From Spirochaetia bacterium (GTDB taxonomy: Bacteria; Spirochaetota; Leptospiria; Turneriellales; JAOUOS01), in the NCBI GenBank assembly GCA_029880285.1, contig JAOUOS010000008.1, positions 44,766 to 108,765 on the forward strand: a stretch of DNA of 64,000 bases. The letters run 5' to 3'. The translations under genes and the position numbers were made by a program. Of this stretch, positions 49,585 to 56,951 are shown in pieces (the first letter of the stretch is position 1; the number at the start of each line of letters is the position of its first letter). The notes beneath the pieces were generated by a model. That model worked only from the letters and a program-made list of their open reading frames with translations. It was not told the DNA's origin and ran no database searches.

Positions 49585-49647
49585 CCGCCTACTTCACGCT
49601 TAAAAATAGTTTTTTTTTGTAATACCAACCGGTTTTTATTCCGTTGA

Positions 49648-50025
49648 TTATTTTAACGCAACTTTAGCGCCTATCGCTTCAAGATCAGATTTAATTTTTT
49701 CAGCATCTTTCTTTGGCACGCCTTCTTTTAAAACTCCATTACCGCCTTCTACCAGTTTTTTAGCGTCCATCAACGGTAAGTTAGTAATTTCACGGACTTT
49801 TTTTATCGCGTCTACCTTCTTATCTCCACTGAATGATTCTAAAACCACTGTGAACTCAGACTTCTCTTCTGCAGCGGCACCTGCAGCGGCACCTGCAGCC
49901 GGAGCAGCAGCAATCGCAACGGGAGCAGCAGCCGAAATGCCGAATTTATCTTCCATCTTTTTTACTAATTCAGCAGCCTGCACCAAAGTAAGACCCCCAA
50001 TTTTATCTACCAATTCATCGAGCAT
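49648..50025 (-). CDS. rplL: 50S ribosomal protein L7/L12
   Basis: This 125-residue protein has an N-terminal dimer domain, an Ala-rich hinge (residues 37-52, [20 protein letters not shown]) and the C-terminal factor-binding domain ([37 protein letters not shown]). It forms the ribosomal stalk that recruits translation GTPases. GGAG precedes the start, and the gene follows rplJ by 46 bases. Confidence 0.98.
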   Translation of the reverse strand: MLDELVDKIGGLTLVQAAELVKKMEDKFGISAAAPVAIAAAPAAGAAAGAAAEEKSEFTVVLESFSGDKKVDAIKKVREITNLPLMDAKKLVEGGNGVLKEGVPKKDAEKIKSDLEAIGAKVALK

Positions 50026-50071
50026 ATTTACTCTCCTTTTTTATACCAAATTTTATTTATACAACTTTTAT

Positions 50072-50596
50072 TTAACCGTTTTTTTCGCCAATAGCTTTTA
50101 TAGCTCTCGCCAGTGAACTCATTATTTGATTCATCATACCAGCAATTTGCGTCGCAGGTGAGTTAAGCGCAGCGGCCAAGGTCGCCAAAGACTCTTCTTT
50201 TGATGGTAAACTCGCGATACCTTCTACACCTGATTTATCATAATACTGAAATTCCATTACAGCTGAAAGTATTTGAAAATTTTCATAATCTTCACTGCAT
50301 TTTTTTAAAATTTTTGCCGCCGAAGGAGTATCTTTTTTAGGAAAAGCAACCCCAATAGGACCCGTCAATTCTGCAAAAATAGGTAAGTTTTCAATCTCAG
50401 CATTCTTTTTTGCGGCAAGTTTAAATATATTATTTTTTATTACTTTATATTGAATATCTTTTTCTTTTAATTTTTTTCTTATTTCTGTCAACTGGGCCAC
50501 ATTTGTACCTTGAAAACGGGTCAAAATAAAATCAGGGCTTTCTTCAAGATGCGAAGAATAATTTTTCTCTAACTCTATTTTTTTTGCTGACGGCAT
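50072..50596 (-). CDS. rplJ: 50S ribosomal protein L10
   Basis: This 174-residue protein has L10 features: FQGTNVAQLTEIRKKLKEKDIQYKVIKNNIFKLA in the rRNA-binding domain and a C-terminal helix that carries L7/L12 dimers (LNSPATQIAGMMNQIMSSLARAIKAI). L10-L12 commonly represses translation of its own mRNA, but only 18 bases separate rplJ from rplA, so any leader structure would lie within rplA. Confidence 0.96.
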   Translation of the reverse strand: MPSAKKIELEKNYSSHLEESPDFILTRFQGTNVAQLTEIRKKLKEKDIQYKVIKNNIFKLAAKKNAEIENLPIFAELTGPIGVAFPKKDTPSAAKILKKCSEDYENFQILSAVMEFQYYDKSGVEGIASLPSKEESLATLAAALNSPATQIAGMMNQIMSSLARAIKAIGEKNG

Positions 50597-50614
50597 ACTA
50601 TATTTCCTGTTATA

Positions 50615-51301
50615 TTACTTTCTTAATTCTTTAATATCTATTTTTACCGAAGGCGACATAGTACCCGCTATATACATTCCTACCACATACTCGCCCTTTG
50701 CGTCTGTTGGTTTATCTTTTACAATACCATTAAAAGCTGTCATTACATTTTCATGAAGTTTGTTATCATCAAACGAGAGCTTTCCTAAACCAACATGAAT
50801 TACTCCCGTCTTGTCTGCTTTGTACTCTATTCTACCCGCTCTTAACTGTTTTACAATGGCCGTTACATCATTAGTTACAGTACCAGCCTTGGGTTTTGGC
50901 ATAAGACCTTTTTTGCCAAGAATGGCGCCAAGCTTACCTACATCTTTCATTACATCTGGAGTACTTACCACTACATCAAAATCCATCCAACCTTCCTGAA
51001 TTTTTTTAATATAATCATTATCTCCTACGTAATCAGCGCCGGCTTTCTTTGCCTCTTCTGCTTTTTCGCCCTTAGCGAACACTAATATTCTCACTTTTTT
51101 ACCGGTACCATGAGGTAAATTTATTACGCCTCTTACATTCTGTATACTTTTATACTTTATATTAAAATGTCCCTCTAAAGACGCGTCAAATTTTGTATAA
51201 TTTGTATCTTTTATAACACCAATACCATCTATAAGATTATACTCTTTATTTTTCTCAACCTTTTTTACAGATTCTATATATTTTTTTCCCTTTTTTGCCA
51301 T
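50615..51301 (-). CDS. rplA: 50S ribosomal protein L1
   Basis: This 228-residue protein has L1 motifs TKFDASLEGHFNIKYKSIQNVRGVINLPHGTGKKVRILVFAKG, DVVVSTPDVMKDVGKLGAILGKKGLMPKPKAGTV and VKIDIKELRK at the end. L1 forms the mobile stalk at the E site and usually represses the rplK-rplA mRNA. The rplK gene precedes it by 21 bases. Confidence 0.97.
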   Translation of the reverse strand: MAKKGKKYIESVKKVEKNKEYNLIDGIGVIKDTNYTKFDASLEGHFNIKYKSIQNVRGVINLPHGTGKKVRILVFAKGEKAEEAKKAGADYVGDNDYIKKIQEGWMDFDVVVSTPDVMKDVGKLGAILGKKGLMPKPKAGTVTNDVTAIVKQLRAGRIEYKADKTGVIHVGLGKLSFDDNKLHENVMTAFNGIVKDKPTDAKGEYVVGMYIAGTMSPSVKIDIKELRK

Positions 51302-51322
51302 ATACTTTACCGTTTATATTAA

Positions 51323-51748
51323 TTAAGCGATTTCAACCCCCATTGATCTTGCTGTTCCTGCAACAATATTCTTTGCCGCCTCTATATCGTTCGCATTTAA
51401 ATCTGGCATTTTTTGTGTCGCTATCGCCGCAAGCTGCTCTTGCGAAAGTTTCGCAACTTTATCTTTATGAGGCAATGCTGAACCTTTCTGAAGATTAAGG
51501 GCTTTTTTAATTAAATCACTTACCGGAGGTACTTTTGTTATAAAAGTAAATGATTTGTCTTGAAATATTGTAATTACCGCAGGAACTATATTGCCTTCCA
51601 TTGATTGAGTTTTTGCATTAAATGCCTTACAAAATTCCATGATATTAATACCATGCGGACCTAATGCTGTACCAACCGGCGGCGCAGGATTCGCTTTGCC
51701 TGCTTGGATCTGAATTTTTACTTGCGCAATTATTTTCTTTGTTGCCAT
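51323..51748 (-). CDS. rplK: 50S ribosomal protein L11
   Basis: This 141-residue protein matches L11 ([64 protein letters not shown], ending [12 protein letters not shown]). It forms the GTPase-associated centre with 23S rRNA. The 147 bases between nusG and rplK are AT-rich with a GGGGTTGTCGTCCC segment (about 51862-51876) flanked by A/T runs, which may be a weak hairpin or L1-binding leader. Confidence 0.97.
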   Translation of the reverse strand: MATKKIIAQVKIQIQAGKANPAPPVGTALGPHGINIMEFCKAFNAKTQSMEGNIVPAVITIFQDKSFTFITKVPPVSDLIKKALNLQKGSALPHKDKVAKLSQEQLAAIATQKMPDLNANDIEAAKNIVAGTARSMGVEIA

Positions 51749-51895
51749 TTTATTACTATTTTATTATATTTTTCAAAATTTTATGCCTTTAAGCATATTA
51801 AAAATTTTTACAATAAATACCTTCAAAAATTTATAATGAAAAACCATTTTTTTTTTTACAGACGGGACGACAACCCCTTTTTTAATAATTAGAAT

Positions 51896-52432
51896 TTAAA
51901 GTTTTCCTACTTGAAGATAATCAAGTTCAACAGGCGTTGATCGGCCAAAAATTTCAACTTTTACCCTCAGCTTTCCTTTTTCAGGGCTGACCTCGTCTAT
52001 AACTCCCTGAAAATTAGCAAAAGGTCCGTCTATAATTTTCACTATTTCACCTTCAGAAAATAATATCCTTGGGGCAACTTTTTCTTCTGTAGTAACTTCG
52101 CCCATTTCGGCAAAAAGACTCTGCATCTCTTCTTCAGTTAGAACCTGAGGAGAGCTGCCTGAACCAACAAACCCCATAACACCAGGAATTGCTCTTATTT
52201 TTCTATATAACTCATCTGTAATATCCAATTCTAAGAATAAATAGCCCGGCATAAACTTTTTTTTAACAATTCTTTTCTTGCCGCCTCTTAACTCAGCCAT
52301 TTCTAATGTAGGAATTTTAATTTGCCCTACACGATCTTTTTCTTCCCACTTTTCTTTTTCTCTTTCTATGAGTTTTTTAACTTTGCTTTCATGGGCAGAC
52401 AAAGTATGAATCACATACCATTTAAATTCCAT
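51896..52432 (-). CDS. nusG: Transcription termination/antitermination protein NusG
   Basis: This 178-residue protein has the NGN domain (KWYVIHTLSAHESKVKKLIE, KFMPGYLFLELDITDELYRKIRAIPGVMGFVG) and the KOW domain (FSEGEIVKIIDGPFANFQGVIDEVSPEKGKLRVKVEIFGRSTPVELDYLQV). It binds RNA polymerase and links it to Rho or to the ribosome. Its ATG overlaps the secE stop by one base (TAATG). Confidence 0.98.
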   Translation of the reverse strand: MEFKWYVIHTLSAHESKVKKLIEREKEKWEEKDRVGQIKIPTLEMAELRGGKKRIVKKKFMPGYLFLELDITDELYRKIRAIPGVMGFVGSGSSPQVLTEEEMQSLFAEMGEVTTEEKVAPRILFSEGEIVKIIDGPFANFQGVIDEVSPEKGKLRVKVEIFGRSTPVELDYLQVGKL

Positions 52433-52614
52433 TAACCTAATACCTTTGTTATTAAATACCCGATAGCTTCATCAGCAAAATAAATTAACAACGTGCAAAA
52501 TACGACAGTTGCAAAAACTACTGTCGTAGATCGGCTTACCTCTTCCCATTGAGGCCAGCTTACTTTTTTAAGCTCTCCTCTGGCTTCTTTTAAAAATCTA
52601 AACATACTTTTCAT
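52432..52614 (-). CDS. secE: Preprotein translocase subunit SecE
   Basis: The protein has 60 residues: a short amphipathic helix with the SecE motif RGELKKVSWPQWEEVSRSTTVVF and one transmembrane helix (VVFATVVFCTLLIYFADEAIGYL). It is the short one-helix form found in most bacteria and clamps SecY. It is preceded by tRNA-Trp and overlaps nusG, the usual context. Confidence 0.96.
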   Translation of the reverse strand: MKSMFRFLKEARGELKKVSWPQWEEVSRSTTVVFATVVFCTLLIYFADEAIGYLITKVLG

Positions 52615-52655
52615 AATATCATCTCTTTATATTATATTTATTTATAATATCTCTG

Positions 52656-52726
52656 CAGGGTGAGAAGGAATTGAACCCTCATTAACGGTTTTGGAGACCG
52701 CTGTTCTACCATTGAACTACCACCCT
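52656..52726 (-). tRNA. trnW: tRNA-Trp (CCA anticodon)
   Basis: The minus strand reads AGGGTGG...TCACCCT as the acceptor stem (one G-T pair), a D-arm starting AGTTCAATGGTAGAAC, the anticodon arm CGGTCTCCAAAACCG with anticodon CCA, and the T-arm GAGGGTTCAATTCCTTCTC. It is 71 bases with discriminator G; the 3' CCA is not encoded. It lies between rpmG and secE, a common place for tRNA-Trp. Confidence 0.95.
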
Positions 52727-52739
52727 TTTTTCTCTATTA

Positions 52740-52892
52740 TTATGCTTTCTTCTCTTTATGCTCTAAATGCTTTCGGCATACTTTGCAATATTTTTTTAAC
52801 GACATTTTTTCTGTCTGTGTTTTTTTATTTTTAGTTGTGCTGTAGTATCTGTTACCACATCCAGAGCATTCTAATAAAATTATATCACGCAT
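52740..52892 (-). CDS. rpmG: 50S ribosomal protein L33 (zinc-binding form)
   Basis: This 50-residue protein begins [20 protein letters not shown] and ends [15 protein letters not shown]. Two CxxC pairs (C9/C12 and C36/C39) make the zinc ribbon, so this is the C+ paralogue. It sits between tRNA-Thr and tRNA-Trp ahead of secE. GGAG (AGGAGATATAATG in the transcript) precedes the ATG. Confidence 0.95.
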   Translation of the reverse strand: MRDIILLECSGCGNRYYSTTKNKKTQTEKMSLKKYCKVCRKHLEHKEKKA

Positions 52893-52903
52893 TATATCTC
52901 CTG

Positions 52904-52976
52904 AGCCCACAACCGGGTTTGAACCGGTGACCTTTTCCTTACCATGGAAATGCTCTACCAGCTGAGCTATGTGGGC
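52904..52976 (-). tRNA. trnT: tRNA-Thr (GGT anticodon)
   Basis: The minus strand gives GCCCACA...TGTGGGC as a perfect acceptor stem, D-arm TAGCTCAGCTGGTAGAGC, anticodon arm TTTCCATGGTAAGGAAA with anticodon GGT, and T-arm CCGGTTCAAACCCGG. It is 73 bases including discriminator T; the CCA end is not encoded. It begins about 12 bases after the predicted transcription start of the promoter at 52995-53022. Confidence 0.96.
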
Positions 52977-52994
52977 ATAGCTGTATTTAAATCC

Positions 52995-53022
52995 ATTTTA
53001 TGCTTTTTAGACGGCTTGTCAA
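52995..53022 (-). promoter_or_regulatory. Sigma-70-type promoter for tRNA-Thr-rpmG-tRNA-Trp-secE-nusG
   Basis: On the minus strand TTGACA (53017-53022) is followed after 16 bases by TAAAAT (52995-53000). The likely transcription start is near 52988, a few bases before tRNA-Thr at 52976. It could drive the whole run from tRNA-Thr down to fusA. Confidence 0.75.
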
Positions 53023-53044
53023 GCGAAGCTGAAGATGAGTGGAC

Positions 53045-53779
53045 TTACTTCTTTATTTCTGCATCTTCAATAATAGCTTTGTAAAAATAACCGCTGCCAA
53101 TATCTTTATCATAAGAAATTTTACCGCTTATTAGTACTATATCTCCCAATGATATTTTACCCTTAGTTGTTATTGTAATATCATTTGCGTCATTTTTGCC
53201 GGTACCATCTTGTAAATGCAGCCAGTTTTTACCCATTATACCTTCAGAATATTTTACCACCTTGCCCCTAATTAAAACATCTCTGCCATTTAAACTATTT
53301 TTTAATGAATACAATTCTGCTACAGTATAGCCTCCCTTTGCCTTAGGAATTGAGCCCGGCTTTACCGTTAAATCTTTTTCTGCAGCCTTTGATCTTTCGC
53401 TTCCCTTTGCAACTCCGGCACTTTCAAGACCTTCTTTGCCTTTTACTTCTATTGCTGCCACAAAAAAAATACGGGGGAAGGTTTTATTTAAGGTTTTGCT
53501 GAAAAAATTTTCCATAGGTGATACTGCCTTAAAAAATACAGTATCGCCCACCGAAACATCCATTTCAGAAGTGGCCGCCCAGTGCTTTTCATTCTCACTT
53601 ACTTCTACTTGAACATATGAATAACCCCCGGAATTCATGGTTTCTATAACTTTACCCATTATTAACGGAGCTTGGGTTTGAGTTTGATTTGGATCAAATA
53701 CCATAGGTTTTTTTTCTTCGCATACAAAAGCAAAAGAGATGAAAAATATTAAGAGAGAATTTTTTACGATTTTATTCAT
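53045..53779 (-). CDS. Lipoprotein with C-terminal OB-fold-like domain
   Basis: The 244 residues start with a lipoprotein-type signal (hydrophobic residues 8-19, C20 in FAFVCEEKK, a relaxed spirochaete-style lipobox). There are two beta-rich parts: residues 38-115 (APLIMGKVIETMNSGGYSYVQVEV ... GDTVFFKA) and residues 150-244 (GRDVLIRGKVVKYSEGIMGKNWLHLQDGTG ... GDIVLISGKISYDKDIGSGYFYKAIIEDA). The second reads like the OB-fold of periplasmic NrfJ/BOF-type proteins, and GYSYVQVE in the first is similar. It is probably an envelope protein; the ligand is unknown. It stands alone upstream of the tRNA-Thr promoter on the same strand. Confidence 0.75.
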   Translation of the reverse strand: MNKIVKNSLLIFFISFAFVCEEKKPMVFDPNQTQTQAPLIMGKVIETMNSGGYSYVQVEVSENEKHWAATSEMDVSVGDTVFFKAVSPMENFFSKTLNKTFPRIFFVAAIEVKGKEGLESAGVAKGSERSKAAEKDLTVKPGSIPKAKGGYTVAELYSLKNSLNGRDVLIRGKVVKYSEGIMGKNWLHLQDGTGKNDANDITITTKGKISLGDIVLISGKISYDKDIGSGYFYKAIIEDAEIKK

Positions 53780-53861
53780 TACTGGGCTTCCTTATCATTT
53801 TCAGTTTTAAATTTAAAAAGAAAAACTTTTTTTAAAAGATATCCTGTCAATCATTTTTAGA

Positions 53862-53890
53862 TTGACATAAAGTTTAATTTTTTTTATATT
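53862..53890 (+). promoter_or_regulatory. Promoter of the receiver-cyclase gene, near-leaderless
   Basis: TTGACA (53862-53867) and TATATT (53885-53890) are 17 bases apart, an almost ideal sigma-70-type promoter. The expected start of transcription is near 53897, only about 4 bases before the ATG at 53901, and no Shine-Dalgarno sequence is present. The mRNA would be leaderless or nearly so. Confidence 0.72.
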
Positions 53891-53900
53891 TAACAAATAT

Positions 53901-55031
53901 ATGTCAGAAAACAAAAAAAAACAAGCCAAGGTCTTGATTGTCGAAGATGACCCGGTTCAAAGAAGACTGCTTGAAGAACTCTTTTCAAACTTAGGATATC
54001 TGGTGAAATCCGCTGAAAGCGGTGAAGATTCAATTATTATTGCTAAAGAACTGCTTCCTGACGTAATTTTATTAGATGTTCATTTACCGGGAAAAAGCGG
54101 CATTGAAGTTATTGATGAATACAAAAAAGATACGAAATTAAAAAATAGTATTGTTGTAATGATGTCATCCGATACAACTGAAGACACCACACTTTTGGGC
54201 TTCGCGAAAGAAACAGATGAATTTATCTATAAACCCATAAGATCAGGAGAATTAGCTGTTAAGATGGGGGCGTGGCTTGATCGTAAAAGAAACAGAGATG
54301 AAATTGAAGCCATTAACAAACAATTATCACGCGAAAGAAAACTGCTAGCTCGATTTTTTTCTGAAGATGTTGTAAGTAAAATATTAAGCGAAGATGAAGA
54401 AAATAGCGCGAACCTAAAAGGTGAAAATTTAGAAGCCTCGATTTTATTTCTGGATATTAGAAATTTTACTTCGATAAGTGAAAATCTTGAGCCCGATTTA
54501 GTAGCTGATCTTTTAAATTTACTGTTTTCAGATATTATGGATCTGATATTCAGCCACAGTGGATCTGTTAATAAATTAATGGGCGATGCTGTTTTAGCAA
54601 CTTTTGGCTGCCCCTTTAATACCGATAGAGATGCTCTTAACGCGGTACAATGCGCATTAGCCATTAGAAAAACTATCAATTTTTTTAACAAAGTTAAACC
54701 AAAATATTTAAATAATGAACTTCAAATAGGTATAGGTATAACTACAGGCAGAGTATTCGCGGGCAATATAGGATCATATAGAAGAATGGAATATACAGTA
54801 ATCGGCGATATTGTAAATACGGCCAGCCGTCTTCAAAATTTAACTAAAAAAGCTGGTGTCGATATTATTATCGACGAAAGTACTAGAAAAAAAGCAGGCA
54901 AGCTATTAAATGTAAGAAAAATACGCGTAAAAAATTTACGAGGTAAAGAACAAGGGGTAAAAATATTTGCCTTAGATTCTATAAAAGAAGAGGACCTCTC
55001 GAAGGAAGAAGAAGTAACAACTTTTTTTTAA
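53901..55031 (+). CDS. Response regulator with class III adenylate/guanylate cyclase domain
   Basis: This 376-residue protein has a receiver (residues 8-125; acidic EDD at 15-17, phospho-acceptor D59 in VILLDVHLP, Lys in FIYKPI). A short coiled coil follows (SRERKLLARFFSEDVVSKIL), and then a class III cyclase domain (residues 175-360) with the metal Asp motifs ASILFLDIRNFTSIS and NKLMGDAVLATFG, and IGIGITTGRVFAGNIGS, EYTVIGDIVNTASRLQ. Phosphorylation would control cAMP or cGMP synthesis. The lone receiver gene follows after 4 bases. A candidate effector is the dual cNMP-binding protein at 24019-25239. Confidence 0.92.
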   Translation: MSENKKKQAKVLIVEDDPVQRRLLEELFSNLGYLVKSAESGEDSIIIAKELLPDVILLDVHLPGKSGIEVIDEYKKDTKLKNSIVVMMSSDTTEDTTLLGFAKETDEFIYKPIRSGELAVKMGAWLDRKRNRDEIEAINKQLSRERKLLARFFSEDVVSKILSEDEENSANLKGENLEASILFLDIRNFTSISENLEPDLVADLLNLLFSDIMDLIFSHSGSVNKLMGDAVLATFGCPFNTDRDALNAVQCALAIRKTINFFNKVKPKYLNNELQIGIGITTGRVFAGNIGSYRRMEYTVIGDIVNTASRLQNLTKKAGVDIIIDESTRKKAGKLLNVRKIRVKNLRGKEQGVKIFALDSIKEEDLSKEEEVTTFF

Positions 55032-55035
55032 TAAT

Positions 55036-55407
55036 ATGAACAAACTAAAAATTTTAGTTGCTGATGATAACGATGTAAACCAGCTTCTTATGTCAAAAAT
55101 GCTTCAAAAAATGGGGCATGACGTTGATCTTGTTGAAAATGGCCAAAAAGCTGTTGAGGCTGCTTCAAAAAAAAATTATGATATTATTTTTATGGATATT
55201 CAAATGCCGGTTATGAACGGTATAGACGCAACAAAAATTATATTAGAAACTGTTGTTCCTAAACCAGTTATAGTCGCCGTTACCGCGAATGTTTTTGATG
55301 AAGACAAAATAAAATGTATTAATGCCGGCATGAAAGACCATATAGGCAAGCCATTTAAAATGGAAGATCTTCAAAACGCAATTAATAGTTATGTTTTACA
55401 GGGCTAA
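55036..55407 (+). CDS. Single-domain response regulator
   Basis: These 123 residues form one receiver domain: acidic DDND near the N-terminus, phospho-acceptor D54 in IIFMDIQMPVMNG, Thr in AVTAN and Lys in GKPF. The sequence is closest to receivers found at the C-terminus of hybrid kinases. With no output domain it acts by protein contact or as a phosphate shuttle. It begins 4 bases after the receiver-cyclase gene, so the two are almost certainly co-transcribed. Confidence 0.9.
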   Translation: MNKLKILVADDNDVNQLLMSKMLQKMGHDVDLVENGQKAVEAASKKNYDIIFMDIQMPVMNGIDATKIILETVVPKPVIVAVTANVFDEDKIKCINAGMKDHIGKPFKMEDLQNAINSYVLQG

Positions 55408-55422
55408 TTTACAATTTACCGT

Positions 55423-56775
55423 TTAACTATTATCATTTTTATTTTCAAGCAAAAGAAGAAAAATCTCTCTGCCTCTTAATATGGTAAAAATATATTTTCT
55501 TACATTTTTTTCGCTAAAAATTTTTTTTAAATCAGAGACAGATTTAATTGGTTTTTTATTTATACTTAATATAATATCACCCATATACAGTTTTGACTGG
55601 CCCGCCTCGCTCCCTTGCTCTACATACTCAATATAAATTCCTTCTCTTTTTTGCAAAAGATAATGATTATAAATTTTTTCTGTGATATTACGAGCAATAA
55701 AACCTAAATCTGATTCAAATAAATCACCCTCTGAAGGAGGTTTTTCTAAAACTTTAATGGAATATACATATTCTTTATATGTTTTAGATTTTCCACTGTA
55801 CCTAAGAAGGTGAATTTGAACATTTTTATCAATGGGTAAATCTGAAATTTTCATATCTATTGTTGGAATATCTTTTTCTTCAACCGCTGTTATTTCTTTA
55901 CCATCAATAGACGTAATTATATCAAGCGGATATATTTTTTTATGAGCATCTGAGTTTTTAATAACATAAGAAACTAGAGCTCCTTCTTTTGATGAAAGTT
56001 TTAATGTTTTACGAAGAGGTATTTCTATATGCTTAAAAGAAAGGCCGAGCCATGAGCGCTTTATTTGCCCTTCTTCAAGAATTTTTCTTTTTACGTTTAA
56101 AGCGACTTCAATGGGAATTGTAAATCCTATACCCATTGAATTTGCTCTTGAATTTATGCCAATAACCTCGCCTTCTAAATTCAACAATGGCCCCCCCGAA
56201 GAACCCGGCGCTATCATGGCGTCAGTTTGAATAAATTCATTTAACACGGGAGCATCGGGCAGGTTCCTGCCTTTAGCAGAAACTATTCCAAAACTTATTG
56301 TTTGATCAAAACCAAAAGGATTACCGGCGGCAAGAACCCATTGTCCCACCTTAACATTATTAGAAACCCCTATTTTTATAGGATGTATTTTAGAAGACAT
56401 ATCTTTAAACTCTTTTATTTTTAAAAGAGCAACATCGGTAGTTTCATCAGAACCTAACACCTCAACTTCATATTCATTAGGATCATTATAAAACTTTAAT
56501 CTTATCTGCGTCGCGTTTTCTACCACATGATGGTTTGTAAGCAGATAACCATTTTTGTCAATTATAAAGCCTGAACCAAAAGATTCATATTTTCTCTCTT
56601 TTTTTTTCGTGACTACTTTTATATGCACAACACTTTTTGTTGTTTCTTCAGAAATTTTAATTATTCTATTTTGCAGCTCGACAATAGCATCTACGGGATT
56701 CGCGTAAATATTTGAAAAGAAAACTATAATATTGAATATAAAAATCTTTTGTTTAGTTTTCTTGAACCCTGGCAC
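55423..56775 (-). CDS. HtrA/Deg-like serine protease with two PDZ domains
   Basis: The 450 residues include an N-terminal signal or anchor (residues 10-25) and a trypsin-like domain with the full triad: H83 in TNHHVV, D114 in TTDVALLKI and S193 in APGSSGGPL. Two PDZ domains follow, about 235-350 (GLSFKHIEIPLRKTL ... DIITSIDGKEI) and 365-445 (GIYIEYVEQGSEAGQSKLYMGDIILSINKKPI). It would degrade misfolded proteins in the periplasm. It converges on the lone receiver gene and stands by itself on the minus strand. Confidence 0.92.
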   Translation of the reverse strand: MPGFKKTKQKIFIFNIIVFFSNIYANPVDAIVELQNRIIKISEETTKSVVHIKVVTKKKERKYESFGSGFIIDKNGYLLTNHHVVENATQIRLKFYNDPNEYEVEVLGSDETTDVALLKIKEFKDMSSKIHPIKIGVSNNVKVGQWVLAAGNPFGFDQTISFGIVSAKGRNLPDAPVLNEFIQTDAMIAPGSSGGPLLNLEGEVIGINSRANSMGIGFTIPIEVALNVKRKILEEGQIKRSWLGLSFKHIEIPLRKTLKLSSKEGALVSYVIKNSDAHKKIYPLDIITSIDGKEITAVEEKDIPTIDMKISDLPIDKNVQIHLLRYSGKSKTYKEYVYSIKVLEKPPSEGDLFESDLGFIARNITEKIYNHYLLQKREGIYIEYVEQGSEAGQSKLYMGDIILSINKKPIKSVSDLKKIFSEKNVRKYIFTILRGREIFLLLLENKNDNS

Positions 56776-56951
56776 TGTTATCCCTTGATTTTAAGATAAA
56801 GATTATTAATTTTTATTTAAACATATCGTATAGAAAAAAATATTTTACCGGTATTTATATATTTTAAATTCTTGGTTATATATAATAATATATATGTTGT
56901 TATTATTTAAATTTTTACGTCTTAAAAATAGCAAAAGTTTATAAATCTTAC

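Noticed and set aside
49850..50116. Ala-rich open frame antisense to rplL
   Set aside because: The Ala/Gly richness mirrors the Ala hinge of L7/L12 read backwards.
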